DNA from: Bimuria novae-zelandiae CBS 107.79
Lineage: Eukaryota; Ascomycota; Dothideomycetes; Pleosporales; Didymosphaeriaceae
Length of the DNA stretch: 64,000 nt
Assembly (NCBI GenBank): GCA_010015655.1
Contig: ML976688.1
Coordinates: 249,865-313,864, forward strand
Direction: 5' to 3'
The notes under the pieces are model-generated. The model had not been told where the DNA came from. It saw only the letters and a list, made by a program, of their open reading frames with translations, and ran no database searches. A program made the translations under genes and the position numbers. Positions 45,804 to 58,891 of this stretch are shown here, one piece after another. Within the stretch, counting starts at the first letter, position 1; each line of letters starts with the position of its first letter.

Positions 45804-47085
45804 TTAGCCTAACCATGAGCAAAAAGGGACCGGTACCGCACGTACCACGTCAAAGGCGGTGGTTCGCCTGAAGACCCCTCCTCCAGATTCGGCACCCTCA
45901 TTCCAATAGACTCGTCGCAACCAAGTATGCAGGCGTGGGTAATCCGTCCTTATCATCTTGAGGTTACACTTGAACAGGGTGTAATATGCTACGTCGAAGC
46001 GGATCATCGTAGTGAATAGGCGAATGTCGGCCTCGGTAATGTAGTTTCCGAACAGGAAAGGTTGGTGAACAGGCTGCGAAAGGTAGTGTTCCAGTTTGTC
46101 GAAAGCCTGAAAGAGCTTTACGACATGCTCGCTATAATCTGCTTGTGTCGTCGCAAAGCCCACTTTGTACACGCCATTGTTGATCAAGTCGTACACCCAA
46201 GCATTGAGCTCATCTATCTGGCTTCGGAGGTGGTTTGGGATGAAAGCAGCAGGCCCCTTGCTTGCTTCACGCCGTTCGAGTGGCAGCAGTTCATCGAAGC
46301 CCTCAATGAACATGCGAAGAATCTCGCTGCTTTCGTTATTGACAATTGTCTCTAGATGGAATCAGCCAAACTGCTGCTGAGCCTGATGGCTGAGACTTGA
46401 TTCGAATTCTGGCCGAGATCGAGGTTCTCAGGAGCGTGAACTCACCGCGTTTCTTATCCCACAGCATTGGTACAGTGATTCTTCCATTGTATTGGGGATC
46501 AGCCTTCAGATACAATTCTTTAATCCACCTGAATCCGTAGATGGGATCGCGCGATGGGCCTCTATAACCAGAGAAGCACCACCCATGAGGCTGATAACGC
46601 GCATCGACTTCGACTACCTGTCAATCCCAAAGGGATAACATCAGTATGTGCTCTAGAAGATTAGGGGTCCACTTAGCGCATTCTTAACCAAGCAAGAGGA
46701 ACAGTCTTCTCTCTTCCGTTGAGAAGGGGATATATGCGATTCGCACCTGCTAAACATACCTGTATGATGTCTCCAAGACCTTTCAATGCATGAGCGATGA
46801 TAGTTCGGTGGCACCAAGGACAACAGTGATTTACGTAAAGCACGTAACGATCTTTTTCCGCGGGGAAGTGCTCTGAGGGTATCATAGAACGAAACCGCGA
46901 CATCGGGTTGTGTTGGTCTTTGGGAAAGGGAGTTATCGGGGCTGTTCGACAACCCGAATACTGAGAAGGAGGCTGTAATGGGAGCTATCGCAGATAATTT
47001 AGCCTTGTGATGCACCTTGGGAAGCGGCACAGTAAGAAATATAAGCGCGCAGAATTCTATAGGAACTCACCTTCGTAGCAGTCAT
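45804..47085 (-). CDS. Glutathionyl-hydroquinone reductase / omega-like glutathione transferase (Ecm4/Gto type)
   Basis: Four exons: 47,085-47,071, 46,960-46,760, 46,617-46,446 and 46,351-45,804, with introns of 110, 142 and 94 bp; about 311 residues. Phases agree at all joins. The thioredoxin-like domain has the catalytic 'NHCCPWCHRT' (Cys52-Pro-Trp-Cys55). After it come 'VEVDARYQPHGWCFSGYRGP', 'LYLKADPQYNGRITVPMLWD', and 'ETIVNNESSEILRMF', which holds the Glu-Ser pair that grips the gamma-glutamyl group. The helical domain ends 'NYITEADIRLFTTMIRFD' and 'YPRLHTWLRRVYWN'. Such enzymes reduce glutathionyl-quinones and help in stress and xenobiotic metabolism, usually in the cytosol. Exon 1 ('MTATK') is tiny and the least certain part. 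The C-terminus is shorter than in Ecm4 and lacks the usual Asn-Pro ending. Confidence 0.85.
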
Positions 47086-49972
47086 CTTGTTCGGTACCTA
47101 TAGTATATACTTTTCCTCTTTCGAAGTCGCAAGGTTGTGCTCAAATATGTCAAGCCGCATGGGAAACCACCCATCGTATCCTCGTGCGCGCAGTAGCAGC
47201 CCTGGAGGGTTATGTATGTGATTACAAAACAAATAGCCGGGCAAAACTGATTAGTATGGTAGGCTCGGACCGCACGATGGGGTGGCGATTAGAGAGCTTA
47301 TGCAGCGAATAGCCACGATCTATGGGTGAAGCACAATAGCCCTGTTCCAAATTTCCTCAGAGGGACGTCGTACGAGCAGTATCTATGCTCCAGCGAAGCC
47401 TATCATACGTGGAGTCGGGGTTCAGATCGTGAGGGTTGCGCGTCGCAGAGGGCAGATGCCGTAATTGGCCTAAGTTAAACCGTTTTAGATGGCAGGTGAC
47501 ATGTGCGCCCGGAATCCAGCAGCATTTCCGAAGCACTCACAATACTAATAGCACACCTCAATACGAACACCGAAGATGATTACAGTGTGCAGCTACAGAA
47601 CGCATACCCAATAAACAAAATGCAGCCCTAACAAAATCACTACGCCATCGCCAAACTTGGCGCCCTGTCCACGATACAATTCTTCCTAGATCCACTTTAT
47701 CATTCACGTCCAAGCCTCCTGAGGTATGGAGACCTCCCATCGCGTGGAGTTTCATTCGAATCACGGTGCCGCATTCTCCATATGTAACCTCCTGAGCTTT
47801 CGCCGGTATTCACCTGAACGGGTAACGGACTATATCGGCCGCCCATCCACACACGATGCGCTTGTTCCACACAACCCAGGCGAAAATTTGGGCAAGCATA
47901 CTGTGATGCTGCCAATAGTTGTAACGCCGCAGGCTAGTAACAGTATATCGAAGAAGAGCTACCATTCAATGCATTCATAAGTCTAAAGTCGCACACAGGC
48001 GTATGATACAGGTATTTGCTTGCTTTAACTGGAAACCTAGTGTATTTAGCTCTGCCATTCGGGAGTCAGAGATCATCAGTGTTCGGTAAGATAACTCCTG
48101 CGCCGAGATACCATTTTAGCTTCGCGATCCCCTCGGGCAGCAATCAATAATCGCATTGATCCAATAATCTGGATGCGTCTTCCTGGACCTAGTTTTGTGG
48201 TGCAGAGGGTCTTGTCGCTTGCTGATCAAGGCTGAGAAATAGAATAATCAACTTCTCTTCATACCGGGTTGAGGCAATTCGATTGCATTGGCTTCTATAA
48301 CATAAATAGGACGCTCAGGACACTTCGTCAGCACTGATAGAAGAGGAAAATTGGGTATGCTACAGAAGACTATCGTTGGCTAGGCTGCGGCCGATGAATT
48401 GGTGAGCACTGTGGAATGCTAAATTCACACGCACACGCTGTCGGATGATGATTAGGGCATGACATTTAGGTAACGTAGATTCTATCGATACTGTATGACT
48501 ACAACCATGACTTACTGGCACCCGTAAGACTGTTCACGATTTAATATCTACTCTCTTTTTACCCTTCGCAAAATGGGAATTCAGGTAGAACAAAGCAACG
48601 CCACGACACCACTTCCATTCCCTTCCCATATCGCGGTAAGCGAGCAATGGCCCTTCGTATCAAATTTACAGGGAAAGACCCATGGGACATTGACAGTTGA
48701 CAGGTGCATGACCTTCGTGTTTACTTGTCCACGATAGTTCACGGGGACGGTAATGCGAGACGGGTGTCGTTTACTAATCATCTTCATGAGCTATGCCGCA
48801 TTTCCAAGCTTAGTGAACGGTTCCAGGGTCGACCGTTGGTAAACGCTGGCATCACGACGCAAACTCCCGGGTCATTCCTTACTACTTGGACGATAGACAG
48901 GTAATTTTCGTATTGTCAAACTGGAGAGGGGTAGGTAGGAAAAAGATTTATCCATTTAACGGGAATCTCTTGACTGAGTCGAAGCAGCTGGATTTCGTCT
49001 CGTGGAGTTATGCGAGAGCAACGCGATGTGACTGAAGCTTTACATCTATCTGTCATGTACCTGCACAATTGCCTAGTCGTACAGCTCAGTATACGTCGTG
49101 ACCACATGCGAAAGAATTTTACGACTGGTCTTTACCCCTCTCTTGCTGAAGGTGCAGCCAAGGGTCTGGTGGTGAAGCATTCAAAGGCACCTCCATCATC
49201 AGTCTCGTACAGTCGCTCAAATGTGACGTTTCTGTTATTGCGTAGCCAGGGCAGCGTTAATTTAGACTTGCTATATTTTTTCTTAAAACTCCTTCGCGTC
49301 AAAAATGTTCGGAAAGAAAAATTCGACGGCATAACATGGCAGGTGCCGTATCTGTACAAGTACGTATCGCAAACCGTTGTTTTGGACCGTCGTTAAGAAG
49401 GTAAAGCTGATGGACGTCATTTGAAGTTACAGCGCTGTTTCGAAAAATGAGTAGAGTGCAGCACCCCAAGATGGGCAATATAGGAGTTAATCGTGCTCAT
49501 ATTTTCTACGGTATACCTTAACTTACAGTTGAGACGCTTGAGTAAACCCATATATTGCGCAAAATAGAGTGTTACCGCTGCCTAGAGGGCGCACATATTC
49601 GCACATACATTCGAATTTTTGTTACCCGTTCATGTTTAATGATGAACCTGAATGCTGACCAATTCGATGCTATTTCCCACCTACAACCTTGAGAGAACAC
49701 TGATCAATACGCGTCCAACCATATGAACTTGCCCTAGGCCATGTAAGTCATCGGTGCGTGTCGGCTATCACAGATGCAAGAGACGGTTGGGAATGGTAAG
49801 GCGCCTTGACCTTGAAAATTACATGAAGAATTCGCTAAAGCTCGAATATGCGCAATGCTCGGAATGACACATCGCTGCAACGCCAATATGCAGCAACGGC
49901 ACCGTGTCAGTATGTACGAGGGAAGAGAACGACACACGGACACCGGTCGCAGACAGATGGGATTCTCCTCTT
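47086..49972. other. Gene-poor 2.9-kb stretch
   Basis: Only short, overlapping, featureless ORFs on both strands. A 128-codon plus ORF at 49,010-49,396 includes the dispersed repeat at 49,244-49,322 and is not called as a gene. Base composition is intermediate and there is no clear transposon, tRNA or conserved protein. Confidence 0.5.
49244..49322 (+). repeat. Copy A of a dispersed ~80-bp repeat
   Basis: GCCAGGGCAGCGTTAATTTA, a T-run, then CTCCTTCGCGTCAAAAATGT. The same succession (GGGCAGC, TAGACTATT-like, T-run, CTTCGCGT, A-run, TCGAAAA) recurs twice at 62,868-63,023. Confidence 0.7.
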
Positions 49973-51069
49973 CTATGCCCTTCCACTGAAACTATAGCCA
50001 CTCCCACCGAATGAACTATCACTCTTCGCCGCACCCTCTCTCCTATAATCCTCATACCCTCCTGGGCTTAATGCACTGTTTGTATCGTCATTGTACGCCG
50101 CATACGGCATTGGTATAGGCCCATCGTCATGTCCCGGCGCCCTGTATGGCCCACCCACTCTATGATCCTCGCCCCAGCTCAAAGGGCGTCCAGGATGCCG
50201 ACCCTCATCCGTCTCGGTAGAGTGTAGCAGCGCATACTCGTCTTCCTCCTGATTGCCTCCGCGCTCGGTACGGCGATCCTCTTCGTCGGAGTCGCGGCCA
50301 TCGTGATGCTCGATCTCAGTGGACCAGGCGTTGTCTTTCGAGGCGTCGCCGGTGAGGTGGTGCGGATCTTGCTTGGCGGATAGGTAGGGCATGATGCCTT
50401 CTTTGCGGAACTTGTTGGCGTAGTAGCCGGAGATGGAGGTGGTGAGTACGAAAGAGATGCTGTAGGTTTGGTTAGCAGAGTAAACTGGACAATGTTGCAG
50501 AGGTAGGCGTACAATATGATCACGCCGAAGCCAACGGTGACGCGACTGAGGTTACACTTCGCTTCCGGGCCATATTTGAATAGTGTGCAGTTCTTCGGGG
50601 CATCGTCGCCCAGCTTCTTGTCCTTTGCGCCTTCCTTCACGCCTTTAGCATTCCATGCCATTACTGCACCGAAAGCGGCAAGCCACAGGACTAGAGCAGC
50701 TGATCAGTCTTCCATTTGATATCAGTGCGAATGTAGGCCGTACTCATATAAAGGGCATCGAGAGCAGCAAAAGCGTAGGCATTCGCGAATCTGGCGGCTC
50801 GACTCCACATCGGGGTCATTGTAAGGTATATGATGGCAGGCACCGATAGAAAACACTGTTTGTCTCTGTCAGACATGTTCACACCTCGTACCCTTCGTTT
50901 CTCCGACTTGACGACGTACCAGAGCAAAGTAGTATTTAGTCGCCCCGCCCGTCGTCCCTCCCTTCGAGAAGACGGCGATGGTTATGCATCCCGCAATGAA
51001 GATGAGGATCATCTGGAAGACATGTGCGACGGTTTTGCATCTCTGCACGTAGCTTGTGTTCAACTTCAT
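49973..51069 (-). CDS. MARVEL-domain four-span membrane protein
   Basis: Four exons: 51,069-50,920, 50,855-50,744, 50,690-50,513 and 50,459-49,973, with introns of 64, 53 and 53 bp; about 308 residues. Four membrane spans: 'VFQMILIFIAGCITIAVF', 'FLSVPAIIYLTMTP', 'AALDALYMILWLAAFGAVMA' and 'VTVGFGVIIFISFVLTTSIS'. They are laid out as in fungal MARVEL proteins, with the typical 'MTPMWSRAARFANAYAFAAL' loop, an extracellular loop bearing two Cys ('CTLFKYGPEAKC') and 'KFRKEGIMPYL' after the last span. A hydrophilic Asp/Glu/Gly-rich cytoplasmic tail of about 150 residues follows. MARVEL proteins sit at membrane apposition or eisosome-like sites; the exact role is unknown. The splice joins rebuild spans three and four without gaps, which supports the model. 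Confidence 0.85.
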
Positions 51070-52698
51070 GGTGGCCCTCTGCTGCCCTCGGTGGGCCCGG
51101 CGGCGTGTATCGCGAGCGAGGAAGGCGCGGCCCCGAAGGTCTCTCAGGTGCGAGAATAATAACCTTGGAAATCAACCTAGGTGATGTTCAGGCGCAGACC
51201 GAGGTAGGACGCGTGGAAAGTAAGTTGTAGAAGAGTCTTAGGGATCCGTTCGCTGCCGTGTTGCGTCAGGCAATGTCACAGGAAAACAAACAATAGTCTT
51301 GGAAGGAAGGAGGTACTCACGAGGTCGACCCGGTGAGAGGGGACGTATACACAGATGAGGTGAACGAGGCAGTGTCTTGCAAGTATCAACACAGCCCAAG
51401 GAGGAGCAACATGTTTGAGCTCGCACGTCGCGCTCCACACAGCCATCCGCCTCAGCTGCGGCTCGCCGCGCAACGACTCGCTCTCTTGTTGCGCACAGAT
51501 CACGACCGCGGGAGGGCCCCGGAGCCAATGCCAGACAGCCTGACGCTTGGCTGCAACGGGCGCCAGGGCTGACATAATTTTTGGGTCGTCAAGCGGCAGC
51601 TCGTCCTAGCACTCGGGAGCGCGCTTGACAACTGCTAACCTGTTGCCATTTACGGCTTCAGCAATCTCTCGCGTGACAGCCATGTACCGGAAAATTGGGA
51701 ATGCGATGGGATCTGTCGCTGGGACTGCACTAGGCTGACAACACTGCCAGTCGACGCGCCTCTTCAGCTGGCTTGGTTATCGGTGATTCTGGAAATACCT
51801 GCTCGACCCACTTAAGGCGTATTTCTCATCAGACTGCGCGTATTTTCTGTTCTGGTCTCCTTTTTTTCGCTTTTCTCTCCACCACACAAGGAACTTTGGA
51901 TAATAATATACTAAAAGTAGATAAAGGGCTTCTATAGAGTTATAAGTACCCCCCTTAAATTTTTTAGAAGATTTAAGTTTTTTGCGTTCAAGAAAATACA
52001 AGAAAAGGAAGGATTGACGATGACTGGCTGGCTCTGTGGGTCGAGCAGGTATTTCCGAAACGATAATATACGAGGCTGTCGGCGCCACCACTCCCAGGAG
52101 ACCAAGAGGAACAGCCCACACACACCTTGACCGGAACATCAAAGAGGATGATCGCTCGCATGGTCGCAGCTTCCTTTGGATTATGTAGATTTAGGCCACT
52201 TGAATGGCTCGTGCGACCAATGACAGGTGGCCGGCCATTGTAGAAGTCACGCAATGTGCTTCTTCAGTAACATAAGGCTCAGTTTCTGCTATCAGTGATT
52301 ATGGAAGCCTGCTACGTACACACATGGCGAGTCAGATCTTTACCCCAGATTATTCCGCAGCCGACATCTGCAAGCACCTCCACGCCAGTAGGGGGGTTGC
52401 TGACCGCATCCAGCAGCCTGTTGCTCATCTCAATGGTACGATTGCACCACCGGGTTTGTCGCCCGAACGCGCTTCCTTCAAACAACACTATTGTGATGCT
52501 TCGTCAGCTGAAGATAGCTCAACAACGCCGCGATCAAGGTAGGATCGAGGGTGAATGTTCATGTGGACACAAAGTATAAATGAAGCCAATCGTCTACCTT
52601 CTCAACGTTTGTTGTCAAGCACCTATCGTCTTGTTGTAGCACCCACCTTGACAGCCGAATCTTTACCTACTTTGGAAGACTATAAGAACCGCGTCGCA
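51070..52698. other. Intergenic region with an inverted-repeat insertion
   Basis: No gene recognised. Short ORFs at 52,295-52,579 have no family features. Holds the MITE-like structure at 51,791-52,056 and the 5' side of the oxidoreductase pseudogene. Confidence 0.5.
51791..52056. mobile_element. Possible MITE: 266 bp bounded by 21-bp perfect inverted repeats
   Basis: GGAAATACCTGCTCGACCCA plus C at 51,791-51,811 is the exact reverse complement of 52,036-52,056. Weaker symmetry extends outward (TATCG on both sides). The interior is AT-rich with T-runs, has no ORF, and contains a small hairpin CTTAAATTTTTTAGAAGATT at about 51,954. No clear target-site duplication was found, so a local inverted duplication is also possible. 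Confidence 0.5.
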
Positions 52699-53859
52699 AT
52701 GCCCGAGTCTACGCACTACGACACCATCTCCATTGGCTCCGGCGAAAGTGGGAAATACGTGTGCTGGGACCGCGCCTCCCACGGTCACCACACCGCCGGG
52801 AAGAGAACTTTGACGGCTGATCATATCATCCTCTGCACAGGATCGAGGACGAAGGTTGACCATGTTCCTGGGTTGAAAGAAGTGAAGCCACTAACGCATA
52901 TTGAGCTCATGAAGTACCGAGACATCTGATCATCCTGGGAGGCGGATATAGCGGCATTGAGTTTGCCCAGGCGTGGAGGAGGTTTGGGGCTGAGGTGACG
53001 GTCTTGGAGCGAGGTAAGCGGATCCTGAAGAACGAAGATGGAGATGTGGTCGAGGCTCTGGCAGAGCTTCTCAAAACCGAAGGCGTGCGGTTTCATGTTG
53101 ACACGCATGTCACAAATGTGAGTGGTACGTCTGGACAGTCCGTGACACTTCGCGATACTGAGGCTGGCGAGCCTTTCTCCATCGAAGCATCCCACATACT
53201 CATAGCCGGTGGCCGGACACCAAGTAAGTGCTCCAAGATCAAGAAAAATGTGAAGAATGATGCTTACGATTATACCTACTGAAGATACTGAAGAGTGTGG
53301 TCTCGAAGAGGCGGGCGTCCAGCTCACGCCAAAGGGACACATCCAGGTCGACGAATACCTCCAGACGAACGTGACTAATATTTTCGCCGTCGGTGACTGC
53401 GCGAATTCGCCCCACTTCACGCACATGGGTTTCGACGACTTCCGCATTGTTCGCGACTTCCTCGCCAAAGCCAACCCTCTTCGCTCAACCGCCAACCGAC
53501 AAGTGCCCTACACACTCTACACCTCGCCCGAGCTCGCACACGTCGGCTTCAGTGAGTCCGCTGCTCAGCTCGCCGGCATCAAGTATCGACTGGCGAAGGC
53601 CCCTATGGCAGCTTTCTTGCGCACGAGGACCATGGATGCCACACAAGGCTTCGCAAAGGCGCTAGTCAGTGCGGAGGACGATACGATACTGGGCTTCACA
53701 GCGCTGGGTCCTAGTGCTGGCGAATTACTGCCCGTGGTGCAGTTGGCTATGAGCGAGAAGTTGCCGTACACGAAACTGAGTGGCTTGATTGTGACGCATC
53801 CGACCATGAGTGAGGGCCTGGTGAGCCTTTTTGGAGGGGTGCCGCCGCCGCGGACGTGA
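52699..53859 (+). pseudogene. Class I pyridine-nucleotide disulphide oxidoreductase pseudogene
   Basis: The N-terminal FAD loop 'YDTISIGSGESGKYVCWDRA' (52,717 onward) is followed almost at once by 'ADHIILCTGSRTKVDHVPGL'. About 100 residues are missing, and the region that holds the redox-active Cys pair is gone. At about 52,927 the frame ends ('KYRDI' stop), but the NAD loop continues one base out of frame: 'LIILGGGYSGIEFAQAW'. A normal 61-bp intron (53,224-53,284) then joins 'ILIAGGRTP' to 'NTEECGLEEAGVQL', and the C-terminal interface domain runs to 53,859 ('IFAVGDCANSPHFTHMGFDD', 'SGLIVTHPTMSEGL'). The intact parent would be a dihydrolipoamide dehydrogenase/mercuric reductase-like flavoprotein. 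Internal deletion plus frameshift makes this a pseudogene. Confidence 0.75.
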
Positions 53860-54256
53860 GACTGCCGGAAGGTTGCATATAAGGAGCAAGAGTCTTGCCT
53901 AGCTTGCAGAGTTAAGAACCACAGCACCTCTAGACGTTGGCTTCTATAGTGAGCTGTTGCCTGTGTGGTTTTGTCGTGCACTATGTTGCATGTTGTTGAT
54001 GGTGGGTCTGGGGTGCATGCGGAAGCGTCGGAAGGTAGAGCCGAGGTTTACGACAGGGGTGCATCGTGAACGCCAAGAAGTTCGAGATGTTTCCTCCGAA
54101 TTATTTTTTAGGAGCTTTGAGCATCATCAACTTTGCAATCCTCATCTTATCCTCTCCGTACCTCCCCATCTCTCTCTTTCCCATTGCATTGAGCTGGAGT
54201 CTGGGTGCACGGCTTAAGCTTCGGTACTTCTCTGTCTCTGTTCCTCTTCGTCCATA
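53860..54256. promoter_or_regulatory. HSP60 upstream region
   Basis: About 400 bp, with CT-rich sequence just before the HSP60 ATG. I looked for heat-shock elements (alternating GAA/TTC at 5-bp steps) and found only imperfectly spaced candidates near 54,030 and 54,074. Confidence 0.4.
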
Positions 54257-56103
<1,847 letters not shown>

Positions 56104-56534
56104 AAGCCCTGTCATGGATCGAGTAATCTTCTGATACCCCCTTTCCACTATACCCTCTTTTAGTACTCGAGTCTTTCCCAGCGCTGGTCTGTACATGATA
56201 TGGGTTTGGTACTCCACTCTTATTCTCCCCTGTCTTCCTAATCTTGTTTGAAAAGCGTGGCATTTGTCTGTACTATTTGTGGATCTGTACAATATTGTGT
56301 ATATAGATAGCCTTGGAAGGACGAGATGTAAAAGCGATCAAGATATATGAAGTTTAATAACCAACCATATACAACGAGCTCCCGTAAGTGATGCCACCCG
56401 TCTGCGGCAACTTGACACGGGTAAAGCGTCAACGGTGTACAGAACAGGCCTTCACTTTCAATTTTGAGTCAAGCCTGTCAACGAATTTCAAACAGTACGG
56501 CGCACGTCCGTGTATCAAATGACCGTGAATGCCT

Positions 56535-57250
56535 CTAGCTGCGGGTGGTCAGACTCGTACACAAGCTCTCATCCCACACTCTGAAAAGCATCCTTGCATG
56601 TGTCAAGATGCATTTCAATTGCCAACCAATCATGTTCGTTTCCCTTAGCATAGCTGTATATGACGGCATCCACACAGCATACATCTTGGTCTCTCTTCGG
56701 AGTGTTTCCCTTTCCGTCTCGTCGTGGTACATGATATCGTATATCTGTCCGTCTTGCAAAATGAGGTATCCTAGAGCCTGACCCACGGTGAAGTCTGGAA
56801 TGACCCGTGCTGCCGGGCGGGGAATGATGAAAACATCCTGTACAAGATCCTATTTGGTACTCTGTGTGTCTGCGAATATGTACCCGTTTCTAAAGTCTGT
56901 GTGACCCGGAATGTCGACGTTGACCATGAATGGGATCCTCTGAAAGATGAATACGTAGCTCAATAGGTCATACTCCTCAACGACTGGCTGAATGCAGGTT
57001 TCAAACATGCGTTGAAAGATGTGGGTGCAGCTTCCCTGTTCTGCACAACAATCACGCATGGCTTGATCCCTTTGAGTGTGAGAAGGAACTCTCCGTAGTG
57101 ATGCGTGTTCGCGGCCGCAGTCCACTTCTCGTCGGCGGGAATGCGTAGCACTTGTTCATCAGCCGGGGAAAGATCCAGGAAAAGGTGGCGCTCGAGTTGA
57201 GCGACCCTGTCGACAGTATTTCGCACGATGGCATCGAAGGCTGCGTCGCG
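56535..57250 (-). pseudogene. Broken conserved fungal gene, family not named
   Basis: Coding-like minus-strand sequence lies in two frames. From about 57,250 to 57,020: 'VAQLERHLFLDLSPADEQVL', 'GEFLLTLKGIKPCVIVVQNR'. From about 57,020 down in another frame: 'EEYDLLSYVFIFQRIPFMVN', 'VDIPGHTDFRNGYIFADTQS', a TAG at about 56,850, then 'DLVQDVFIIPRPAARVIPDF' and 'TVGQALGYLILQDGQIYDIM', ending at 56,535. The two parts read as one protein interrupted by a frameshift at about 57,020 and a nonsense codon. I do not recognise a named domain; the texture is that of a conserved protein. Sequencing error at either lesion is possible but would need two events. Confidence 0.5.
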
Positions 57251-57871
57251 CGGTCTGGAGCCGGTGTTTTAGTGGTATTTGTTGGCGTCAAGTAACACGC
57301 AAAGTTGTCACATACTATTTCGAGAGTATTGTTGTACTCGTATTCTAGACGCTTGCTTGAGTGTGTCTAGGTGCCTCCACACCTTCCACGATACACCTGA
57401 GGCAGAACGCTGATTACGCTGTCCTCTCACGCCCTCGAAAAAGTCACAGATTAGCCTGGGGCGACTTGACGTACTTCGGTTAGTTCTACTTAATGTATTT
57501 TAACTAGTTCTGGGAGTATATAGTTAGTGCGCTATCTGCGACTTTTTTATGCGTCAGAGGCTGTTGTCGGTTGCTGTGGCAGTGTCAACCCAAGATTTCC
57601 CCGCTAACGAACCCCCACCACCACGCTTCCACGCTACCTGTACAGACCACACCACCATAACGACACCTTGTTTTCTCAAAGTGCAATTGTGTTGTTGCCT
57701 GTGAGAGTTTATGTAAGCTGCTTTCTGTCGCCTAGCAGGCAGTCATTTGCGCTGCTTCTGCTTCTGCCCCTCCAGTCCACCGCTGACGACGCTGACCAGT
57801 CTCCAGCCCACCGATAAAGTGCTGCCTGCTTCTTCGTCTTTCCGCACCTCCCACATCCTACAACCGATATC
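57251..57871. promoter_or_regulatory. Cofilin upstream region
   Basis: About 600 bp, with CT-rich tracts in the last 150 bp before the ATG. No gene recognised. Confidence 0.45.
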
Positions 57872-58563
57872 ATGGTAAGTGCGGCCCCAAAAGAAAACTT
57901 CAACAATACTGACTCGGCTGCCCGCAGGCTCAATCAGGGTATGTTCGTCATACAAACATCACCCCACACTACTGTCGCGACGCTCCCATTTCGTTCCTGC
58001 GCGTCGCTCTTGCCGCCTACACCATCATGGCGCATCTACGCCCAAACCTCCATACTGATGATTCGCAGTGTCTCCGTAGCGCCCGAGTGCATTAGCGCTT
58101 TCAACGAGCTCAAGCTGGGCAAGGACATCAAGTACATCATCTATAAGATCAGCGACGATTGGAAGGAGATCGTCGTCGAGGAAACCTCCAAAGAGGACGA
58201 CTGGTCCGTGTTCCGCGAGAAGCTTATCAACGCCAAGAGCAAGGACAAGAAGGGCAAGGAGGGCATCGGCGGCCGCTATGCCGTCTACGACGTATCTTAC
58301 GACCTCGAGAGCGGCGAGGGCACACGCTCCAAGATTACGTTTATCTCGTGGTGCCCAGATGATGCGTCGCAATATGTGAGTACATGTAAAGATTGATGGA
58401 GATGGAATTCGGAGCTGATTGGAGATAGCCCCGCATGATGTACTCGTCCTCCAAGGAAGCTATCAAGCGCGCTCTGAACGGTCTGGCCGCCGACATCCAA
58501 GCCAACGACGCCGACGACATCGAGTGGGAGAGCATCCTCAGCCGTGTCTCCAAGGGCCGCTAA
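57872..58563 (+). CDS. COF1: Cofilin (actin-depolymerising factor)
   Basis: Four exons: 57,872-57,874 (the ATG alone), 57,928-57,938 (11 bp), 58,069-58,375 and 58,429-58,563, with introns of 53, 130, 53 bp; 151 residues. Splicing yields 'MAQSGVSVAPECISAFNELK', exactly the expected cofilin N-terminus, which strongly supports the two tiny exons. Cofilin severs and depolymerises actin filaments at cortical patches. The ADF-H fold is shown by 'KDIKYIIYKISDDWKEIVVE', 'GGRYAVYDVSYDLESGEGTR', 'KITFISWCPDDASQY' and the actin-binding long helix 'PRMMYSSSKEAIKRALNGLA', ending 'ILSRVSKGR'. An insertion of Lys/Gly ('AKSKDKKGKEGIG') is slightly longer than in yeast. Confidence 0.95.
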
Positions 58564-58891
58564 CCGCACAATCTTATAAGTGTGGTATGAGAAATGTGGG
58601 GCGGCCCGGTCTTAATGTGGATACGACATGACGACGTACGGCGGACGTTTGGCATTCCTCTTCCCGTAGCTGATTGGGAGGCTGTCCAATGCTGATGTGG
58701 ATGTGGCATGAGGAACAATATCCGTGTGTGAGAGTAGGTTAGCAAGCGAAGTGCATTGTCAGCATCCGTGCTTGCAGTGGGCCGTAGAGTGATGCAATTG
58801 CCATTTATTAACGAAATCCGTGGTATCTTCTCATTTTCTCTGAAATTTGTACAGGGCAGCAATTCTCTTGATGCCATAACAAGGTGCCCAT

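Noticed and set aside
49010..49396. 128-codon plus-strand ORF
   Set aside because: Its C-terminal half is the dispersed repeat, and the rest shows no coding texture.
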